Source of the DNA: Banduia mediterranea
GTDB lineage: Bacteria; Pseudomonadota; Gammaproteobacteria; Nevskiales; Nevskiaceae
DNA: 64,000 bases
Direction: 5' to 3'
NCBI RefSeq assembly: GCF_031846245.1
Contig: NZ_JAVRIC010000013.1
Location: 40,563-104,562, forward strand
In this document: positions 19,064 through 27,261 of the stretch, piece by piece
Numbering within the stretch: the stretch's first letter is position 1
Layout: each line of letters begins with the position of its first letter
Notes under the pieces: generated by a model
The model's database searches: none
Told to the model about the DNA's origin: nothing
The model's input: the letters and a program-made list of their open reading frames with translations, nothing else
Translations under genes and position numbers: made by a program

Positions 19064-20203
19064 TCAGGACTTGCGCGGCGCGTCGCTCTGCGCGACTGCG
19101 GGATCGGCCTGGCTCGAATCCTCGCCCGGTTTCTCCGAAGACTCCTCGACCGTCGCCGCCGGCTTGAGGTTGACCACGCTGATGCTCACATCGTCCTTGA
19201 GATTGCTTTGCCCGGTTACCACCACCTGATCGCCGGAATCCAGTCCCTCCAGCACTTCGTAGTAATCAGCGTCGGCATAGCCCAGCGTCACTTCGCGGCG
19301 CCGTGCCTTGCCGTCCGCAACCACGAATACCGACTGCGTACCATCCTCGTCCAGCACCGCATCCTTGGGCAGCAGCGTGGCCTGATCATGGCGGTCATAG
19401 CGGATTTCGATACGGCCGAACATGCCGGGCTTGAGCTTGCTCTGCCCCGGCCTCATCGCGACCGTCACCTCGACGGTGCCGGTACCCGGATCCACCACGG
19501 GATTGATGCGCTGGATGTGCCCTTCGAAGGACTCGTTCGGCCAGGCGTCGACGCGCAGCACCGCCGGTTGACCGGCGGCCAGCTTGTAGATGTCGCGCTC
19601 CGGAACGAAGACGTCGGCCTCCAGCGTGTCGAGCTGGGTCACGGTGAACGCGACCTCGTTGGCTTGCAGGGTATTGCCGATCTTGATCAGGCGCGACGAC
19701 ACCACGCCGTCGATCGGCGCCTTGATTTCGGATTCGCGCAGCGACAGGCGCGCCAGATCGTAGGCTGCGGTGGCAGCGTCGAGCTGGAACTTGGTCTGTT
19801 CGTAGGCTTCGCGTGAAATCAGATTGCGCTGGTAGACCGAATGATTGCGGTTGAAATCGCTTTTGAGCCGATCCATTTCAGCGCGGGCGCGCTCGGCCTC
19901 CAGTCGCAGACGATCGGTTTCCAGGCGCGCCAGTACCTGACCCGCGCTGACCGCATCGCCTTCCTCGACCAGCACCTGTTCGACGATCCCACTGGCCTTG
20001 GCCACCACATCGGCCTGCTCGCGCGCGGTCAGCGTAGTGGTGCCACGGTAGGCGGCATCGATGGAACCGCGCGTGACCGCCGCGGTTTCGACCGGGATGA
20101 CGACCTCTTCTTCGGCTTCTTCCTCGGGTCCGCCCTTGTGACAGGCGCCGAGACAGACCGATGCGGCTGCAAGCAGGCCGATGAACAACAGACGATGATT
20201 CAT
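19064..20203 (-). CDS. RND periplasmic adaptor lipoprotein (membrane fusion protein)
   Basis: Links the RND permease to an outer-membrane channel. The 379 residues begin with a lipoprotein signal (LLAAASVCLGAC, lipid Cys 21), then an acidic linker, a barrel-sandwich half (VVAKASGIVEQVLVEEGDAVSAGQVLARLE), a coiled-coil hairpin (about 95-165) and the second lipoyl half (IKAPIDGVVSSRLIKIGNTL). Beta-barrel and membrane-proximal domains follow. The C-terminus is a charged, Ser/Asp-rich tail. It is first in the minus-strand efflux operon. Confidence 0.94.
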   Translation of the reverse strand: MNHRLLFIGLLAAASVCLGACHKGGPEEEAEEEVVIPVETAAVTRGSIDAAYRGTTTLTAREQADVVAKASGIVEQVLVEEGDAVSAGQVLARLETDRLRLEAERARAEMDRLKSDFNRNHSVYQRNLISREAYEQTKFQLDAATAAYDLARLSLRESEIKAPIDGVVSSRLIKIGNTLQANEVAFTVTQLDTLEADVFVPERDIYKLAAGQPAVLRVDAWPNESFEGHIQRINPVVDPGTGTVEVTVAMRPGQSKLKPGMFGRIEIRYDRHDQATLLPKDAVLDEDGTQSVFVVADGKARRREVTLGYADADYYEVLEGLDSGDQVVVTGQSNLKDDVSISVVNLKPAATVEESSEKPGEDSSQADPAVAQSDAPRKS

Positions 20204-20302
20204 TGTGTGGTGACTTGTTCCGTGACGATGCGCGGATGCTGATTGGAAACCGACCCGCTGGCGACCCCCCGCTCGCGCCAGCCCGGCCCGGCGGCGGCCT
20301 AA

Positions 20303-20587
20303 TTAGATGGTTTGCGAACCGATACGGTCGCGCTTCGCGCTTGCGTCGGTGTCGGAGTGCCGGTATTGCGCAGTATCCAGCACCCAGGTCGGTAACGGCG
20401 CCGGCCCCAACTGGCGGACCTGCGTCCGGATATCGCGCTTGATCGAAAGCAGCGCCTGATTTCCCTGCGCAGCGATGAGCGCACCGACTCCGGTCTCGCG
20501 CGGGCCCTCGGCGGCGGCGAAACCCGCGTTCAGCAGGGCAGTGCCGCCGATGATGACGGCGACAAAGCTCGCTTTGATGTTCGACAT
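20303..20587 (-). CDS. Small exported protein, unknown function
   Basis: 94 residues with a clear Sec signal peptide (MSNIKASFVAVIIGGTALLN, cleavage probably after FAAA near residue 26) and a short mature domain of mixed charge. ATG 20585-20587 is preceded by GGGAG at good spacing; an upstream in-frame start would add a non-signal extension and is less likely. It ends about 100 bp before the efflux adaptor on the same strand, and could be co-transcribed with it. No family recognised. Confidence 0.7.
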   Translation of the reverse strand: MSNIKASFVAVIIGGTALLNAGFAAAEGPRETGVGALIAAQGNQALLSIKRDIRTQVRQLGPAPLPTWVLDTAQYRHSDTDASAKRDRIGSQTI

Positions 20588-20940
20588 TGCAATTCTCCCG
20601 ATGATCCCTGTGTCGCTCGAACTTCTCGGTGGCGACTGGTGAGCTAGGTCCAAGAGCTGTGCCAGATCGAAGTTTCAACAATAACGTATTGAATATATTA
20701 ATGTTTCTGGATTTCCGTCGTGATCAGGTCCTGTTTCGAGTTGATTGATTGGCTAAGGTTTGGTGAAACACGCGAAGCTGATCGCGGTTTTCGCCAGTTC
20801 AGGCAAAATCGAATCGAATCTATGACTCGGGAGTCCCCCGAAAACTTGGAAAATGGCCGGCCGTTGATGCCCGCAGCGCTTCGGCTTGAGCGCGGCCTGG
20901 GTTAGCATGCGCGGACGTTTCGAACATTCAGGATTGAGAT
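20588..20940. other. Intergenic region between divergent small exported gene and slyD
   Basis: About 350 bp with an AT-rich patch around 20675-20705, out of character with the surroundings and likely to contain promoters for the leftward gene. Short open frames here lack ribosome sites and coding character. No further structure recognised. Confidence 0.4.
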
Positions 20941-21423
20941 ATGCAAATTGCCGAGCGCTGCGTTGCCCACTTCCATTACACCTTGACCAATGAAGCCGGC
21001 GAGCAGCTCGACACATCTCGCGGCAGCGAGCCCATGGCCTATCTGCACGGACGGGGCAACATCATTCCGGGCCTGGAAAAGGCGATGGATGGCAAGAAGG
21101 TCGGTGACGCTTTCAAAGTGACGATCGAGCCGGGTGAAGCCTATGGCGAACGCGTCGAGCAGCTGATCCAGGTGGTACCGCGCTCCGCCTTCGGCGGCGT
21201 GCCCGAACTGCAACCCGGCATGCGCTTTCAGGCCGAGACCCAGCAGGGTCCGGTGCCGGTGGTGGTCACCGATGTCGGCGACGAGGAAGTGACGGTCGAC
21301 GGCAACCATCCACTCGCCGGGCAGACGCTGAACTTCGATGTGGAGGTCACCGAGGTTCGTGAAGCCTCCGCCGAGGAAGTCATGCACGGTCACGTACATG
21401 GTGCAGGCGGTCACGAACACTGA
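20941..21423 (+). CDS. slyD: FKBP-type peptidyl-prolyl isomerase, SlyD-like
   Basis: 160-residue cytosolic isomerase/chaperone. The N-terminal FKBP half (VAHFHYTLTNEAGEQLDTS), the inserted IF chaperone flap (GEAYGERVEQLIQVVPRSAFG..), the closing NHPLAGQTLNFDVEV strand, and a short His-rich tail (HGHVHGAGGHEH) define SlyD. The tail is much shorter than in E. coli SlyD but could still bind Ni or Zn. Confidence 0.95.
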   Translation: MQIAERCVAHFHYTLTNEAGEQLDTSRGSEPMAYLHGRGNIIPGLEKAMDGKKVGDAFKVTIEPGEAYGERVEQLIQVVPRSAFGGVPELQPGMRFQAETQQGPVPVVVTDVGDEEVTVDGNHPLAGQTLNFDVEVTEVREASAEEVMHGHVHGAGGHEH

Positions 21424-21450
21424 GTCGGCGCTGACAGGCGCGGTCGCGGG

Positions 21451-22341
21451 ATGAACGCATCAGGGTGGCGGCAGGCATGGGTCGGCTGCCTGTTGCTTGG
21501 ACTGGCGGCCTGCCGCACAGCCTTGCCGCCCCCCGAGCCGCTGCCGCCGCCCGTGCCCATGACGACCGAGCAGGCACGCGCGGCAGGGCTCGACCCGCTG
21601 ATCGCGCACCTCGTCACGAGTGCGCATCGCACGCCGGCGTTTCGCCAGCGTGATACCGGCCGGCACCCGGCGCAGACGCTGACGTTCTTCGGCATCGATC
21701 CGCACGACACCATTGTGGAAATCTGGCCGGGTGGCGGCTGGTATACCGAACTGCTGGCACCGTTCGTACGCGACTGGGGGCAGTACTACGCAGCGCTGCC
21801 GCCGGTAGAGGATCCATCCGGCGACGGCTTCTTTGCGAGCCAGCGACGCCAATTTCTGGGCAAGCTCAATTCGCGTCCCGACCTGTATGGCCAAGTCCGG
21901 ATCGCGGAGGCCGGGCGAGGCGTCAGCGAGATCGTACCGGCGGACACCGCCGACTACGTGTTGAGTTTCCGCAATGTGCACAACTGGATGGTCGGCGGCT
22001 ACGAGTCGGAGATGTTCCGGGCTTTCCATCTGGCCCTGAAGCCTGGAGGCGTGCTCGGAATCGTGGAACATCGGGCCTTGCCGAACACCGATCTGGAGAC
22101 GATGAAGCAGACGGGATACGTGACCGAGGCCTATGTCCGGGAATTGGCTGAGGCGGCGGGTTTTGAGTTGCTGGACGCTTCGCAAGTCAACGCCAATGCC
22201 AAGGATTCGACCGAGCATCCGGAAGGCGTATGGACCTTGCCGCCGACGCTGCGGCTCGGAGAACAGGACCGGGAACGCTATCTGTCGATCGGCGAGTCCG
22301 ACCGCATGACGCTGAAATTCTCGAAACCGCGCTGGCGCTGA
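21451..22341 (+). CDS. Predicted lipoprotein with methyltransferase fold (COG4798-like)
   Basis: 296 residues. The N-terminus is a lipoprotein signal (WVGCLLLGLAAC, lipid Cys 21) followed by a proline-rich linker. The body resembles COG4798 predicted methyltransferases: TLTFFGIDPHDTIVEIWPGGGWYTELLAP (motif I region), VLSFRNVHNWM, LALKPGGVLGIVEHR. SAM is not known in the periplasm, so either the fold has been recruited for another task or the protein acts differently. It follows slyD by 27 bp in the same direction. Function unknown. Confidence 0.8.
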   Translation: MNASGWRQAWVGCLLLGLAACRTALPPPEPLPPPVPMTTEQARAAGLDPLIAHLVTSAHRTPAFRQRDTGRHPAQTLTFFGIDPHDTIVEIWPGGGWYTELLAPFVRDWGQYYAALPPVEDPSGDGFFASQRRQFLGKLNSRPDLYGQVRIAEAGRGVSEIVPADTADYVLSFRNVHNWMVGGYESEMFRAFHLALKPGGVLGIVEHRALPNTDLETMKQTGYVTEAYVRELAEAAGFELLDASQVNANAKDSTEHPEGVWTLPPTLRLGEQDRERYLSIGESDRMTLKFSKPRWR

Positions 22342-22428
22342 CGCTGACGGTTTCGCGGGCATCCATCGGTGGGGCCTGCTGGAAGCTCTGCATGACCACA
22401 GCGAGCGAACTCGGTCAGCTGTGCTTCC

Positions 22429-22752
22429 TTAGCGCTGGCGCGGCACCATCCACACCTTGGTTACGATCAGCAACACTGAGGCAGCGCCCAGGGACACTGG
22501 CAGCATCACCGGCAGCGCCGCGACCCACCACGGCCACAGATGGATCCCCAGCAGTTTCGGCAGCGCCATCAGCACGGACAGCAGAAGCATCGGCGAAGGC
22601 AGCACCGCCAACAGCATGCCAAGGCTCGGCGGGCCATGCGCGCTGCCGGCGACTTTGCGCCGTTGTGGCCACAGCTCAAGCTCGGTCGGCAGGTCCGAGC
22701 GCGCCGAGCCGGCGCTCACCGCGTGCCCCATCATTTGTCGAGTCCTGATCAT
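22429..22752 (-). CDS. Hypothetical two-helix membrane protein
   Basis: 107 residues starting at ATG 22750-22752 with a GGGG-type ribosome site. Residues about 45-70 and 72-100 form two hydrophobic helices (LGMLLAVLPSPMLLLSVLM; WVAALPVMLPVSLGAASVLL); the N-terminus is soluble and charged. No family recognised. It is convergent with the lipoprotein gene before it. Confidence 0.55.
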   Translation of the reverse strand: MIRTRQMMGHAVSAGSARSDLPTELELWPQRRKVAGSAHGPPSLGMLLAVLPSPMLLLSVLMALPKLLGIHLWPWWVAALPVMLPVSLGAASVLLIVTKVWMVPRQR

Positions 22753-22794
22753 GATCAACCCCGTTCCGTGAGATCGTTACGGACATAGTGGGCA

Positions 22795-23465
22795 GTGAGA
22801 ATCGAACCCATATGGCCGATTCCTACTGTAGAGCTTGGGCCCCTGTTTCGGATACAGGTTCGACTCGACGAGCGGATTGGGGCGACAGACGGTCGCGTAC
22901 GGCGCAAGCGGAAGGCCTCAAAGCCCTGTTGCCGCAGCCCGGGCAGCGTTCGCATCGGCGATCCGCGAGGACAGGTGCGGGCGAGACGCTATCTCAGCGC
23001 GAGACACAAGGTATCGGTCAATGCGATCAGCTGTTCGGACCGCGTGTCGATCAGCCAAGTCAGCCGCCGGGGATCGAACACGTCCCCACGCGCCATCACG
23101 TCTTCACAGAACTGGGCCAGCAGGCTCAGGCTCTGCGCAGCTTCCGACTCAATGAGTGCCTCGTTGACCAACAGGCCGAACAGCGCCGGGCAATGACGCG
23201 GCAGCGTCCGTCCGACGCTCCCATAGCCTACCGAAGCATCACTGAAAACCTTGGGTGGCCGCGCAGATCGATCATGGACCGACTCGGGGATTGCCCAGGC
23301 CCCAGCCCCAACGCTGCCCCCACCCCGATCCAGCCGCGGCGCCGAACAACGCGGCGTCAAACCCCAATGTCCGCTTCGTCGCCGCCCACGCCCGTGACGC
23401 AGTTCCGCAGGCAAGTCGGCGTCCCAGGCTTGCAGGCATGGGCACAGCAACCGCAGCATGTGGGG
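22795..23465. other. 670-bp stretch without a supported gene
   Basis: No frame here shows convincing protein character. A minus-strand open frame (22989-23459) has a plausible C-terminal half (LFGLLVNEALIESEAAQSL) but a low-complexity start and no ribosome site, and may be the remains of a gene. A tRNA-like TTCGA segment at about 22798-22810 does not fold into a full tRNA. Confidence 0.4.
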
Positions 23466-23735
23466 ATGACGATATCGGCCAGCCTATCCCTCAAGGTATC
23501 GCCCAAGGCTTCGCGCAACGCGATTCTGGGCTGGCATGGCGATGCCCTGAAGCTGTCGGTCACGGCCGCGCCAGAACGCGGCAAGGCCAATGAGGCCGTG
23601 ATCGCACTGCTGGCGAAACAGCTCGGCATCGCCAAATCGGCACTGAACATTACGGCCGGCCATAGCCGCTCGCGCAAGACCGTCGAGATTTCGGGGCTCA
23701 CGTCCGAGGAACTGCATCGGGGACTCGGCTGCTAG
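23466..23735 (+). CDS. yggU: UPF0235/DUF167 family protein (YggU-like)
   Basis: Small alpha-beta protein of 89 residues of unknown function. LSLKVSPKASRNAILGWHGDALKLSVTAAPERGKANEAV is the family hallmark, with the conserved AAP..GKAN loop and SGHSRSRK-type basic motif (AGHSRSRKTVEI). ATG 23466 is taken as start because the family begins there. It lies just upstream of ttcA in the same direction. Confidence 0.9.
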   Translation: MTISASLSLKVSPKASRNAILGWHGDALKLSVTAAPERGKANEAVIALLAKQLGIAKSALNITAGHSRSRKTVEISGLTSEELHRGLGC

Positions 23736-23782
23736 ACTTGACCACTGTCTGACCATCACCCGCCGATCGGCGGGCCAGTACC

Positions 23783-24664
23783 GTGACCCACACCACCACC
23801 GAAACCACCGTCGACCTCAGCCGTCTGCCGCGTCGCGCACGCACCGAGTCGCTCAAACTCAACAAGCGCCTGCGGCGTCTTGTGGGCCAGGCGATTCAGG
23901 ATTACCGCATGATCGAGCACGGCGACCGCGTGATGGTCTGCCTGTCCGGTGGCAAGGACAGCTACACGATGCTGGATATTCTGCTGCAGCTGCGCGACAA
24001 GGCGCCGGTGGATTTCGAGATTCACGCCGTCAACCTCGACCAGAAGCAGCCCGGCTTTCCGGAGCACATCCTGCCGGAGTATCTCGCCGACCTCGACATT
24101 CCGTACACGATCATCGAGCAGGACACCTATTCGGTGGTCAAGCGCGTGATCCCGGAAGGCAAGACGATGTGCTCGCTGTGCTCGCGGCTGCGGCGCGGCG
24201 CGCTGTACACCTTTGCCGCCGAACACGGCTACACCAGGATCGCGCTCGGCCATCACAAGGACGACATCGTCGCGACCTTCTTCCTCAACCTGTTCTTTGG
24301 CGGGCGGCTGGCGGCGATGCCCCCCAAGCTGCGCTCCGACGACGGCCGCAATATGGTGATCCGCCCGCTGGCCTACTGTCGTGAACGCGACATTGCGAGT
24401 TACGCCGAGGAGCGTGCCTTCCCGATCATCCCGTGCACGCTCTGCGGCTCGCAGGACAATCTGCAGCGCCAGCAGGTACGCCGCATGATCGCCGACTGGG
24501 AACGCAGCGATCCCTCGCGAATCGAGCACATCTTCACCTCGCTGTGCAATGTGCAGCCCTCCCAACTAGCCGACCGCGTGCTGTTCGATTTCGCCAACCT
24601 GGGGGGCCGCAACGCGCCCGATCATGACTGGCTGATGCCGGGCACAGCGTCCACGGCGGAATAG
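23783..24664 (+). CDS. ttcA: tRNA 2-thiocytidine(32) synthetase
   Basis: ATP-dependent enzyme that thiolates C32 of certain tRNAs. PP-loop SGGKDS (55-60), the first CxxC pair (C130, C133 in [11 protein letters not shown]) and second-domain IPCTLCGSQ (C218, C221) match TtcA, whose cysteines hold an Fe-S cluster. 293 residues, normal length. The start is GTG 23783, with the PP-loop domain beginning soon after. Confidence 0.95.
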   Translation: MTHTTTETTVDLSRLPRRARTESLKLNKRLRRLVGQAIQDYRMIEHGDRVMVCLSGGKDSYTMLDILLQLRDKAPVDFEIHAVNLDQKQPGFPEHILPEYLADLDIPYTIIEQDTYSVVKRVIPEGKTMCSLCSRLRRGALYTFAAEHGYTRIALGHHKDDIVATFFLNLFFGGRLAAMPPKLRSDDGRNMVIRPLAYCRERDIASYAEERAFPIIPCTLCGSQDNLQRQQVRRMIADWERSDPSRIEHIFTSLCNVQPSQLADRVLFDFANLGGRNAPDHDWLMPGTASTAE

Positions 24665-24672
24665 AAAAACCA

Positions 24673-25587
24673 ATGAGCCAGCGTTTCGCCGGCACGCTAT
24701 GGGCACTGTTCACGCTGGCCGTGCTGCTCAGGCTTGGCCCGGCCGCCGCCCAGGACCAGGCGCCGTTCCTGTGGCGCATCGATGTCGCAAGAACCACCCA
24801 CTACCTGCTCGGCTCGATCCATCTGCTCCCGGAATCCGAAGCGGTGCTTCCAGCAGCCTATGAGCGCGCACTGAAGGCCAGTGATGTGGTGGTATTCGAA
24901 ACCGATTTCGACGCGCTCCAGGAACCGGACACGCAACAGCGATTCCTCACCGCCGCGCGCGCGCCGATGCCCGGCGGACTGCGCGGACAATTACATGCCG
25001 AGACCTACCACGCCCTGAGCGAACACCTCGGCGGACTGGGCTTGCCGGCCGGGTCCTTCGACTCGTTCAAACCCTGGTTCGTGGCGATGTCGCTGGAACT
25101 GCTGCGCTATCAACGCGCCGGCTTTGCGGCCGAATACGGCATCGACGGACGCCTGTTCAAGCGCGCGCTTGACGGCGGCAAGACCATCGAATGGCTGGAA
25201 AGCGTGGACCAGCAGATTCATGTGCTGTCCGGCATGGGCCCCGCCGTCGAGGAAGCCTACCTGCGTGCCGCCATCGAGGAAGACCAACCGAGCGGCCCGC
25301 AACCCGAAACCCTGCTGCGCATCTGGCGACAAAGCGACACCGCGGCGCTGGCCGAGAACATCGCCGAAATGAAAAGCGGCTACCCTGAAATCTACTTGCG
25401 CGTGCTGTCGGGACGCAACGCTGGCTGGCTCGCAAACCTGCGCCAGCGACTCGATGGCCGCAAGCCGACCATGATTGTCGTCGGCGCCGCACACCTCGTC
25501 GGCGGCGACGGGCTGCTGCAAACGCTGGCGGCTGACGGCTACACGCCAACGCCGGTCGAGGCCGACCTGGCGCCGACGCAGCCTTGA
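24673..25587 (+). CDS. TraB/GumN family exported protein
   Basis: 304 residues with an N-terminal signal peptide (about 1-26, ending LRLGPAAA). The TraB/GumN fold shows FLWRIDVARTTHYLLGSIHLLPES (two conserved G-x-H-type signatures), ERALKASDVVVFETD, and C-terminal IVVGAAHLVGGDGLL. Related Tiki-like enzymes are metalloproteases, so a periplasmic hydrolase is possible. It begins 8 bp after ttcA and is likely in its transcript. Confidence 0.88.
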   Translation: MSQRFAGTLWALFTLAVLLRLGPAAAQDQAPFLWRIDVARTTHYLLGSIHLLPESEAVLPAAYERALKASDVVVFETDFDALQEPDTQQRFLTAARAPMPGGLRGQLHAETYHALSEHLGGLGLPAGSFDSFKPWFVAMSLELLRYQRAGFAAEYGIDGRLFKRALDGGKTIEWLESVDQQIHVLSGMGPAVEEAYLRAAIEEDQPSGPQPETLLRIWRQSDTAALAENIAEMKSGYPEIYLRVLSGRNAGWLANLRQRLDGRKPTMIVVGAAHLVGGDGLLQTLAADGYTPTPVEADLAPTQP

Positions 25588-25599
25588 GGCTGCGTCGGC
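25572..25599 (+). terminator. Perfect hairpin spanning the gumN-like stop codon
   Basis: GCCGACGCAGCC-ttga-GGCTGCGTCGGC: 12 perfect base pairs with a tetraloop that contains the TGA stop. There is no U-tract, so termination would have to be factor-assisted, or the hairpin may protect the mRNA 3' end. Confidence 0.6.
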
Positions 25600-25615
25600 A
25601 TCAGGCTACCTACCG

Positions 25616-25858
25616 TCAGAAAAAACCGGCCATCGCGTAGGCGGTACGCTCGAACATCTGCGACTGCGCCTCCTCGAGTTCGAGATTGGCCTTGTTGGCG
25701 GTAGTGACGATGCGCGTGCGGTAGTCCTTGCGGTCACTGACTTCGGAAACGGTCTGCCGTGAGGAGCCCGCGTCCGCGACCTGATTGTCGAGCTGCGTAT
25801 CGCTCCGCCCCAGGTATTTCCGGAGTTGCGCAACGCCGTCAGAAGTCAGGCTCTCCAC
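25616..25858 (-). CDS. Hypothetical small protein next to tRNA-Thr
   Basis: An 80-residue frame with balanced, natural composition (many Asp, Thr, Ser, Gln; DTQLDNQVADAGSS; LELEEAQSQMFERTAYAM), starting 9 bp after the 3' end of tRNA-Thr on the same strand. No ribosome site is obvious and no family recognised. It could be a small protein co-transcribed with the tRNA or a relic of an element integrated at the tRNA. Confidence 0.4.
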   Translation of the reverse strand: MESLTSDGVAQLRKYLGRSDTQLDNQVADAGSSRQTVSEVSDRKDYRTRIVTTANKANLELEEAQSQMFERTAYAMAGFF

Positions 25859-25867
25859 CCGAGAAAC

Positions 25868-25943
25868 TGGTGCCGGCTGAGGGAATCGAACCCCCGACCC
25901 ACTGATTACAAATCAGTAGCTCTACCATCTGAGCTAAGCCGGC
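25868..25943 (-). tRNA. tRNA-Thr (anticodon TGT)
   Basis: 76 nt on the minus strand with acceptor GCCGGCT/AGCCGGC, D-arm AGCTCAGATGGTAGAGC, anticodon stem ACTGA/TCAGT with loop TTTGTAA (anticodon TGT, reading ACA), T-arm GGGGGTTCGATTCCCTC and an encoded 3' CCA. Confidence 0.97.
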
Positions 25944-26176
25944 ACGCGATCACGCAGTTTAACAGCCAGCCGGGTCGCGGGAAATCGTTCGTGGCGCGTC
26001 GGCGAGACCTGGAAGGTCGGGACGCCACCATCGAAAGATGCTGGTTCTTGCTGTATGCCATATGCCAATCGCGGCCGGCTGCGGCCGTGGGTGCCTGGAG
26101 CCTGTATTGAATGACAGGGACGTGTTGCGGCCACCACGCTACACTCAAAGGCCCATCGCTCGAACGGAGCACGATC

Positions 26177-26734
26177 ATGCTGAAACAGTTTCGGATTTTG
26201 TGGATTTCGCTGAGCTTGCTCGCGGCCTTTCTGATCTCGGCCTGCGACAGCCCGACCGGACCGGCCGATCCCGGCGAGCCGGACACGCCCATGGAGCAAC
26301 CTGCGCCGGAACCCGCCCCGACTCCTGCGCCCGCTGCGCCCAAGCCAGCTCCGGCACCCGCGCCCAAACCTCAGGCGGCTGCGCCTGCACCGGCGCCGGT
26401 CTGCGCGGATTGCGGCAGCGTCAGCTCGATCGAGCCGGTGACGGAGAAGGGCGCGGGCAGCGGTGGCGGAGCTCTGGCCGGTGCCGTGGTCGGTGGTGTG
26501 GTCGGCCATCAGTTCGGCGGCGGCAAGGGCAAGGATCTGGCCACGGTGGCGGGTGCCATCGGCGGTGCCATGGCCGGCCATGAAGTCGAAAAGCGGGTCC
26601 GCTCGACCAGCTACTACCGCGTCACGGTGGCGATGGAGGCCGGCGGAACACGCGTGGTGGAGGTGACCGATCCCGCCGGCCTCTCGGTCGGAAGCAAGGT
26701 TCGCATCGTCGGAGAGAACCTGCAGTTGATGTGA
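26177..26734 (+). CDS. Glycine-zipper 2TM-domain lipoprotein
   Basis: 185 residues. Lipoprotein signal with lipobox ISAC (Cys 23), then a long Pro/Ala-rich linker (about 38-78), and a glycine-zipper segment (GGGALAGAVVGGVVGHQFGGG, about 97-118; GAIGGAMAGHEVEKR) typical of outer-membrane SlyB/PcP-like lipoproteins. The C-terminal 55 residues form a small beta domain (YRVTVAMEAGGTRVVEVTD). Likely in envelope integrity; the exact role is unknown. Confidence 0.88.
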   Translation: MLKQFRILWISLSLLAAFLISACDSPTGPADPGEPDTPMEQPAPEPAPTPAPAAPKPAPAPAPKPQAAAPAPAPVCADCGSVSSIEPVTEKGAGSGGGALAGAVVGGVVGHQFGGGKGKDLATVAGAIGGAMAGHEVEKRVRSTSYYRVTVAMEAGGTRVVEVTDPAGLSVGSKVRIVGENLQLM

Positions 26735-26736
26735 CC

Positions 26737-26880
26737 TATGGCCATGTCGCAAGCGCACCCCGCAGAATGAATCTACTGCGGCATGGCCGTTCCCCGCACC
26801 CACCGCTCGCAGTCGCGAGCGGTCCCCCCTTTCTCGCAGGCGGGCGAAGGGAGGTCGGCATCACGCGACGCGTGATTCAC
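26737..26880. repeat. Compound intergenic repeat (types C and D)
   Basis: 26738-26791 is a full copy of repeat C: left arm ATGGCCATGTCGC pairs with right arm GCGGCATGGCCGT. A hairpin CGCTCGC-agtc-GCGAGCG follows near 26804-26821. Then 26831-26880 is repeat D, 42/50 identical to 58165-58214 and containing the palindrome ATCACGCG-a-CGCGTGAT. No gene is seen between 26735 and 26951. Confidence 0.7.
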
Positions 26881-26951
26881 GCTAATGTGGCGGTGCTCGG
26901 GATGCGTCAAAGGGAATGCTTGACCTGGCAGCGACGAGGGAAGAAATAGTC

Positions 26952-27173
26952 GTGTGGATCGTGGAAATACTGTTCTACGCCGTAGTGGCGGCGGCGCTGG
27001 TGTTTGTCGCCTACCGGGAGTTTTTCTCGACTTCGCATAGAAAGCAGCGTGAGCTGAGGAAACTCAACGAGAAGCGTCGTTTCGAACGCCGCAACAAGGA
27101 ACGGGACGATCGTCGGCAGAAAAACGATGGGCCTCCGGATGGGCAGGAGCGTCGCCGAGGGACTCGCCGCTGA
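26952..27173 (+). CDS. Small membrane protein with basic tail, unknown function
   Basis: 73 residues if started at GTG 26952, which has GAGGGAAG upstream at good spacing; ATG 26916 would add 12 residues but lacks spacing. One transmembrane helix (VEILFYAVVAAALVFVAY) is followed by a highly basic, probably helical cytoplasmic tail (RKQRELRKLNEKRRFERRNKE). No family recognised. Confidence 0.6.
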   Translation: MWIVEILFYAVVAAALVFVAYREFFSTSHRKQRELRKLNEKRRFERRNKERDDRRQKNDGPPDGQERRRGTRR

Positions 27174-27196
27174 AGCCGTCGAACCCGATGGCGCCA

Positions 27197-27235
27197 ATGA
27201 AGAAGGGCCGCCCCGGCGGGGCGGCCCTTCTTCAT
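27197..27235. terminator. 39-bp perfect palindrome between convergent genes
   Basis: ATGAAGAAGGGCCGCCCC (27197-27214) is exactly reverse-complementary to 27218-27235, with a 3-nt loop. It lies between the small membrane protein and metK, which converge, and most likely terminates both; the flanks GAAGAA/TTCTTC give only weak T-tracts. Confidence 0.8.
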
Positions 27236-27261
27236 GACGCGGGCGGGGACCGACCGAGCGC

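Noticed and set aside
22796..22880. Possible tRNA (TTCGA motif and a 5-bp stem/7-nt loop CCTGT-ATCCGAA-ACAGG)
   Set aside because: No matching acceptor stem and wrong arm spacing on either strand.
22989..23459. A 156-codon minus-strand frame
   Set aside because: Only its last third looks protein-like; no start signal and no family recognised. Mentioned only as a possible relic.
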